From Oligella sp050920755 (lineage in GTDB: Bacteria > Pseudomonadota > Gammaproteobacteria > Burkholderiales > Burkholderiaceae_B), in NCBI RefSeq assembly GCF_050920755.1, contig NZ_CP158480.1, forward strand, positions 2,418,001 to 2,482,000: a DNA stretch of 64,000 nt. Reading direction: 5' to 3'. A model generated the notes under the pieces. The model ran no database searches and had not been told where the DNA came from. It was given only the letters and a program-made list of their open reading frames with translations. Below are positions 60,044-64,000 of this stretch, one piece after another (within the stretch, counting starts at the first letter, position 1; each line of letters opens with the position of its first letter). The translations under genes and the position numbers were made by a program.

Positions 60044-60598
60044 CTAAAAGGAGGAGTTGGGCTCTTTTAAAAAGGCCGACTCCTCCGCACTTGAAGTGCG
60101 CCCCAAGATTTCGTTACGATGCGGATAACGACTGAAACGCTCAATAATATCTCGGTGCATTAGCTCATATGCCAAGGTAGACTCGTCACCCAAAGCCTCA
60201 AATGAAGGCATCGCTGCTTGGTGAATTAAGGCGGACTCCGAATGCATATAAGGCATCAAGACCCACTTTTGATAGGAGCTGTCTAAAGCGGCAAAAGCCG
60301 CAGCATCCGCCACCAGATGCTGCGCCAAAACCAACGCCATGCCGTCTTGTTTAAACGCGTCCGGCGTGCCGCGATAAATATTACGCGAGAACTGATCGAG
60401 GACAATAATTTCCGCCACCCGACCAAGAGCACTATCGCGCCAAGTATATAACTCGCCCCGGGCCGCCCGCTTCAACAGCTGTCCGAAGCGCTCTGTCAAT
60501 TGACGGTCAAAATCGGCCGATACCTCAAACCAATAAGGTGCGGTAGCCTCATCTAACCAAAAATCCAGTACCGCTTGCGCTTCCGGGTGAATCGACAT
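60044..60598 (-). CDS. DUF924 family protein
   Basis: All-helical TPR-like protein of unknown function (DUF924). I chose the ATG at 60598 (MSIHPEAQAVLDFW), with GGAGAAA upstream, giving 184 residues. Family features are the start VLDFWLDEATAPYWF, RFGQLLKRAARGELYTW, GRVAEIIVLDQFSRNIYRGTP near 66-86, and QKWVLMPYMHSESALIHQ near 121. It ends 15 bp from the convergent asparaginase stop. Confidence 0.88.
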   Translation of the reverse strand: MSIHPEAQAVLDFWLDEATAPYWFEVSADFDRQLTERFGQLLKRAARGELYTWRDSALGRVAEIIVLDQFSRNIYRGTPDAFKQDGMALVLAQHLVADAAAFAALDSSYQKWVLMPYMHSESALIHQAAMPSFEALGDESTLAYELMHRDIIERFSRYPHRNEILGRTSSAEESAFLKEPNSSF

Positions 60599-60717
60599 GG
60601 TAATTTCTCCACTGATTAAAATAATATTGATTATACAATCAGTCGACGATGTGCAATTGGCCTTGGTTGCCACACCACAATACCTAAGCCGCTACAGCCC
60701 CCTAAACCCTCAGTGAA

Positions 60718-61014
60718 TTGGCTAATCATAACTGCTTATACTTACAAAGGCCCAACTCAGAGGGTATTTTTGCCTGGGAACTCCGCTCACCTAAAACAAA
60801 GAAATTAATTAAATATACACCTTCCGGCAGACTAATCGTTAACAATCACTTTTTAGCAAAAAAGGCCTGTCTATCTCATGAGCCGGCCGGCGGCGAAATA
60901 GTGGAGATTTTAAAAAATCAAGTCGTGAGCTATGACGGCTATCATTTATACTACCCTAATCGCCGTCAAAACTCACCGCTGTTTAAAACTCTCATTGAGT
61001 GCTTAAGCGCTTAG
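60718..61014 (+). CDS. Small protein of unknown function
   Basis: A 98-codon ORF with a TTG start (in-frame TAA at 60703 leaves no upstream ATG) that overlaps the end of the convergent ABC ATPase gene by 12 bp. It is not recognised. The composition looks protein-like (WELRSPKTKKLIKYTPSGRL, then YDGYHLYYPNRRQ), basic and rich in Tyr and Leu, without signal peptide or membrane segment. The weak start and lack of a ribosome binding site leave its reality in doubt. Confidence 0.4.
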   Translation: MANHNCLYLQRPNSEGIFAWELRSPKTKKLIKYTPSGRLIVNNHFLAKKACLSHEPAGGEIVEILKNQVVSYDGYHLYYPNRRQNSPLFKTLIECLSA

Positions 61015-62055
61015 CGCATGACTATGCTCAACGCTTAAAGCCAAGTTTTGCCCTAAATCGAACCTTTCTTCACTATAAAAACTGAGCTCCTGCTGTCCTG
61101 CCAAGGCCACACGATACTGATAGCGCTCACCCTTAAACACTCGCTCAATCACTGAACCCGGCAAATGCGCTTGGGCTTTGGCCGCCATCGACGACAACAA
61201 CCTGATATGCTGTGGACGGATTAACAGTCGCTCGGTCGGCGTTTGCCCATCACCCGGTGATTTAACTAAGGCATCCGCTGCGTAAAGACTTTTATGATTG
61301 TAAAGATACAAAATGGATCCCTGACCGATAAAACGCGCCACCCACTCCGTTGCCGGTTGTTGATAAATGACTTCGGGCGTAGCAAACTGCACAATGCGAC
61401 CTGCCTGCATCACGGCAATTTTATCGGCTAATGCCATGGCTTCCGCCTGATCGTGCGTCACGTAAATAAAGCTGGCAGCGGTACGTTGATGAAACTCGCG
61501 GAAATTACGCTCCATGGCATCTCTTAAATGCCTATCCAAATTTGCCAGCGGCTCATCCAATAACACCACTTTGGGCTCGGCTATCAGACAACGCGCCAAA
61601 GCCACACGTTGACGCTGACCACCACTTAATTGAGCCGGCATACGCTCGGCAAAAGCCTGCATATTCACCGCTGCAAGGGCGGCTTGAACGCGACGTTGAT
61701 ACTCCTCACGCGGAACTTTTTTTAAACGCAAAGCATAGCCGACATTATCCGCGACATTTTTATGTGGCCACAAAGCATAGGACTGAAAAACCATGCTCAT
61801 TTCACGTTGTTCCGGCGGTCTGTGCATTTGCGGTGAAGACAGGCATTCCCCGGCAAGCGTGATCGTGCCCTCATCCGGCGCTTCGAAACCGGCAATCATA
61901 CGCAAGGCAGTGGTTTTACCGCAACCGCTCGGCCCCAACAGTGCCACAAACTCACCGGCCTCAATTTGTATACTCAAATCCTTAACCACCGCAGTGTTAG
62001 CGAAGGATTTACTGAGTCTATCTAACACTAAGGGCCCGGACACTAACTCTGCCAC
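61003..62055 (-). CDS. ABC transporter ATPase (Fe3+/polyamine type, FbpC-like)
   Basis: Energises the adjacent two-module permease. The 350 residues contain Walker A LGPSGCGKTTAL near 39-50, Q-loop MVFQSYALWPHKNV near 88-101, signature LSGGQRQRVALARCL near 143-157, Walker B VVLLDEPLANLD near 163-174 and switch His in YVTHDQAEAMALAD. A TOBE-type C-terminal part follows (about 265-345). It overlaps the permease gene by 13 bp. Ferric iron and phosphonate importers share this architecture. Confidence 0.9.
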   Translation of the reverse strand: MAELVSGPLVLDRLSKSFANTAVVKDLSIQIEAGEFVALLGPSGCGKTTALRMIAGFEAPDEGTITLAGECLSSPQMHRPPEQREMSMVFQSYALWPHKNVADNVGYALRLKKVPREEYQRRVQAALAAVNMQAFAERMPAQLSGGQRQRVALARCLIAEPKVVLLDEPLANLDRHLRDAMERNFREFHQRTAASFIYVTHDQAEAMALADKIAVMQAGRIVQFATPEVIYQQPATEWVARFIGQGSILYLYNHKSLYAADALVKSPGDGQTPTERLLIRPQHIRLLSSMAAKAQAHLPGSVIERVFKGERYQYRVALAGQQELSFYSEERFDLGQNLALSVEHSHALSA

Positions 62056-63752
62056 GGTATCACTCCTTTCGGTAAACGCTTAGCCATTAAATTTAAAGCC
62101 AGCATTAACATCAACACTAAAGCGACAACCACAACGGAAACGGCCGCTGCCGTAATCACTTCGCCACTTTCTTCCATATTAAAAATCAACACACCGATGG
62201 TTTCTCGTCGCGCACTCCACAATAAGGCCGAGACGGTCAGTTCATTAAAAGCTATCAGAAAAACCAAGATAAAACCGGCAAAGGCTGCCGGTGCTGATAA
62301 GGGCAACACAATATCCCGCAAACGCTGCCAAAAAGTGGCACCACACAATTGCGCCGCTTCCTCCATTGCCACATCAATTTGCAACATACTACTATGCACC
62401 GGCTTAAATCCCACACAAAGAAAACGTGATAAATAAGCAAAAAACAAAATCCACAAAGTACCGTATAAGGTGTAATTGATTAAAGGCAAAGGCTTTGCAA
62501 ATAACAAGATACAGGCAATCGCCAGCACCACGCCGGGAAAGGCATAGGGCATATCCATCAAAGCATTGGCAAAGCGGGTTAAGCGATTTTCCTGACGTAC
62601 AAAGTAGTAACTAATCAAAATCGCCATCACGGCAATCACTAAAGCCGCTCCCACCGACAGCACAAAGCTGTTTTTAAAGGCGCGCCAAGTCACACTTTGT
62701 GACATAAAAATCTGCTCATAACTTTTAAAGGTATAATTGTCGAAAGTTAAAGGCACCCCCATCACCGGCACTAAAGAACTGCTGAGCAAAGCCAATAAAG
62801 GCACCACCAAAATCAGCAATAAGGTGATAAATAACAAGAGCTCGCTTAATCCACGCGCCGCACCTAATTTAAAGACAAAGGGACTAGCGCTTAAATTGCT
62901 AATCAATATTTTAGACTGAAAATGATGCTGCACCCATACCACGACACCCGCTAATAAAGCGACCAAAAGCGACAAATTGGCAACCTCATTAATCATGCCT
63001 TGACCGAAGTCGGACATTTTTTGATAAATTAAAGTGGGCAACACATAGTAGGACACAGGTATGCCCAGCATCGCCGGAATACCGAAATTACCCAAGCCCG
63101 ACATAAAGCACATGGCTGCCGCCGCCCAAATGGCATTTTTACAAAGTGGCAAGACCATATCAAACACCATATCGCGCTGACCGGCACCGCTTAAACGCGC
63201 CGCTTCCATTAAATCTGCGGGCAAAGCCGCTAAATTTACACGCAAAATTAAAAAAACCAAGGGCGCATGCTGAACCCCCATCAAAAGCACAATTCCCCAC
63301 AACGAATACAGCGGCTGAGGACTACCGAGCGCAGGCGCCATGCCGATAGACTTTAATAACACGCTATTTGGCCCCATCAATTGCAACCAACTGAGTGCCA
63401 TGACTTGAGGAGGCAGCATCATGGGTAGCATAAATAAGAAAACCCACCATGCTTTGCCGCGAATATCGGTCAAACTGATTAGAAAAGCGACTGTCAGACC
63501 TAAAAACAGCGACACCAACATCGCCAGAAAGGAGCTCAGCAGACTATTCCAAAAAGCCCGCCACGTGCTGCTTTGGCTAAAAACCTTTATAAAAGACGAG
63601 TTTTCACCGGCGCTAAGATCCATTAGGGCTTGGAATAATAAACGCAAGGTGGGGAAGACGCTGAGGACTGCAATCAGCAACAACAACACAAGGACGAGGC
63701 TATGCGGCAGTTTCCCCTGTTGATAAGCTGAACGACGACTAAAACTGAACAT
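62043..63752 (-). CDS. ABC transporter permease with two modules (FbpB-like)
   Basis: Single membrane protein that forms both halves of the channel. The 569 residues contain about 12 hydrophobic segments and two binding-protein-dependent coupling loops: EAARLSGAGQRDMVFDMVLPL near 183-203 and EEAAQLCGATFWQRLRDIVLPL near 464-485. This fused form is typical of Fe3+ (FbpB/SfuB) and 2-aminoethylphosphonate importers. It is the second gene of an operon whose binding-protein gene lies upstream, with a hairpin in between. Confidence 0.92.
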   Translation of the reverse strand: MFSFSRRSAYQQGKLPHSLVLVLLLLIAVLSVFPTLRLLFQALMDLSAGENSSFIKVFSQSSTWRAFWNSLLSSFLAMLVSLFLGLTVAFLISLTDIRGKAWWVFLFMLPMMLPPQVMALSWLQLMGPNSVLLKSIGMAPALGSPQPLYSLWGIVLLMGVQHAPLVFLILRVNLAALPADLMEAARLSGAGQRDMVFDMVLPLCKNAIWAAAAMCFMSGLGNFGIPAMLGIPVSYYVLPTLIYQKMSDFGQGMINEVANLSLLVALLAGVVVWVQHHFQSKILISNLSASPFVFKLGAARGLSELLLFITLLLILVVPLLALLSSSLVPVMGVPLTFDNYTFKSYEQIFMSQSVTWRAFKNSFVLSVGAALVIAVMAILISYYFVRQENRLTRFANALMDMPYAFPGVVLAIACILLFAKPLPLINYTLYGTLWILFFAYLSRFLCVGFKPVHSSMLQIDVAMEEAAQLCGATFWQRLRDIVLPLSAPAAFAGFILVFLIAFNELTVSALLWSARRETIGVLIFNMEESGEVITAAAVSVVVVALVLMLMLALNLMAKRLPKGVIPWQS

Positions 63753-63784
63753 TCATCGCGCTTTAAGACAATCAAATTCAAAAC

Positions 63785-63814
63785 GCCCAATCATCACAAT
63801 AGTGAGGATTGGGC
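63785..63814 (-). terminator. Intercistronic hairpin between binding-protein and permease genes
   Basis: Stem GCCCAATC/GATTGGGC (63785-63792 with 63807-63814), extended inside by TCAC/GTGA. On the minus strand it is followed by GTTTTG, a weak terminator tail. Confidence 0.55.
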
Positions 63815-63832
63815 TTAAAAAGATAAATAACG

Positions 63833-64000
63833 TTACTCAAAAATTTTCGCAAATTGCGCTTTATCGGCATCTGCATTTTTCAGTGCTTGAGCGGCATCAA
63901 AAGGCAACAGCTTGATATCATCGCGTGCCGGGAAACCCTCCGGTGAGCTCATACCGTTACGAGCAGGTAAATAGCCCTGTTGTAAAACCAGCTTCTGTCC
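63833..64000 (-). CDS. ABC transporter substrate-binding protein, C-terminal end (partial)
   Basis: The last 55 codons of a gene that starts beyond the window. Visible residues read GQKLVLQQGYLPARNGM, then FPARDDIKLLPFDA and the end AQFAKIFE. The pattern LxQxGYLPARxxM with a late IKLLPFD is typical of FbpA/2-aminoethylphosphonate-type binding proteins (SBP_bac family), in agreement with the permease and ATPase downstream. Confidence 0.85.
   Translation of the reverse strand, partial: GQKLVLQQGYLPARNGMSSPEGFPARDDIKLLPFDAAQALKNADADKAQFAKIFE

Overview
The window looks like chromosome from a low-GC betaproteobacterium of the order Burkholderiales, most like the Alcaligenaceae (an Oligella-type genome is a reasonable guess from gene content and moderate GC, but cannot be proven here). 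Signs are the rpe-gph-trpE-trpG-trpD-trpC order, many solute-binding-protein transporters (TRAP DctPQM, TRAP-TAXI, TctABC/Bug), tricarballylate/citrate genes (tcuAB) and a LivFGHMK-type transporter combined with acyl-CoA ligases. I recognised no tRNA, rRNA or CRISPR.

Layout. 1-2.9 kb: end of metG, trmB, pip. 3-10.8 kb: two TRAP transporter operons on the minus strand, a three-gene DctPQM system and a TAXI system, separated by an IS5-family element that also abuts a broken gene remnant. 11-19.5 kb: prpF, rpe, gph, then a trp operon with a complete attenuator and a three-Trp leader peptide, followed by a HIT protein and mvaB. 19.9-21.5 kb: dprA and def, divergent. 21.6-30.8 kb: a seven-gene minus-strand operon (LACS-type ligase, livG, livH, livM, substrate-binding protein, livF, PaaK-like ligase) with a divergent Crp/Fnr regulator. 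31-34 kb: a CorC/HlyC-type membrane protein, a tesB interrupted by a stop codon, galU. 34-44.4 kb: sugar and envelope genes (pgi, a GT4 glycosyltransferase with a coupled deacetylase, ugd, rfbC, rfbB, an O-antigen-ligase-like protein, rfbD), with an isochorismatase-family gene and ubiA among them. 44.4-54.4 kb: a tri/dicarboxylate block: GntR regulator, tcuAB, AbrB-family protein, tctCBA and the two-component system tctDE. 54.5-61 kb: 2-hydroxyacid dehydrogenase, class III aminotransferase, a TsdBA-like dihaem cytochrome pair, asparaginase, a DUF924 protein and a small unknown ORF. 61-64 kb: an Fe3+-type ABC transporter (ATPase, two-module permease, end of the binding protein).

Most striking is the TAXI solute-binding protein at 9756-10751. 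Its two halves are in reverse order compared with the family: the signal peptide is followed by the usual C-terminal half, then a linker, then the usual N-terminal half, and the protein ends exactly where the inter-lobe junction should be. This is a circular permutation in one intact ORF, upstream of a normal fused permease. Other notable points are a premature TAA in otherwise intact tesB, an IS junction without target duplication that supplies the permease's stop codon, the trp attenuator, three helically phased repeats before tctC that look like a TctD site, and hairpins just downstream of four different binding-protein genes in transporter operons.
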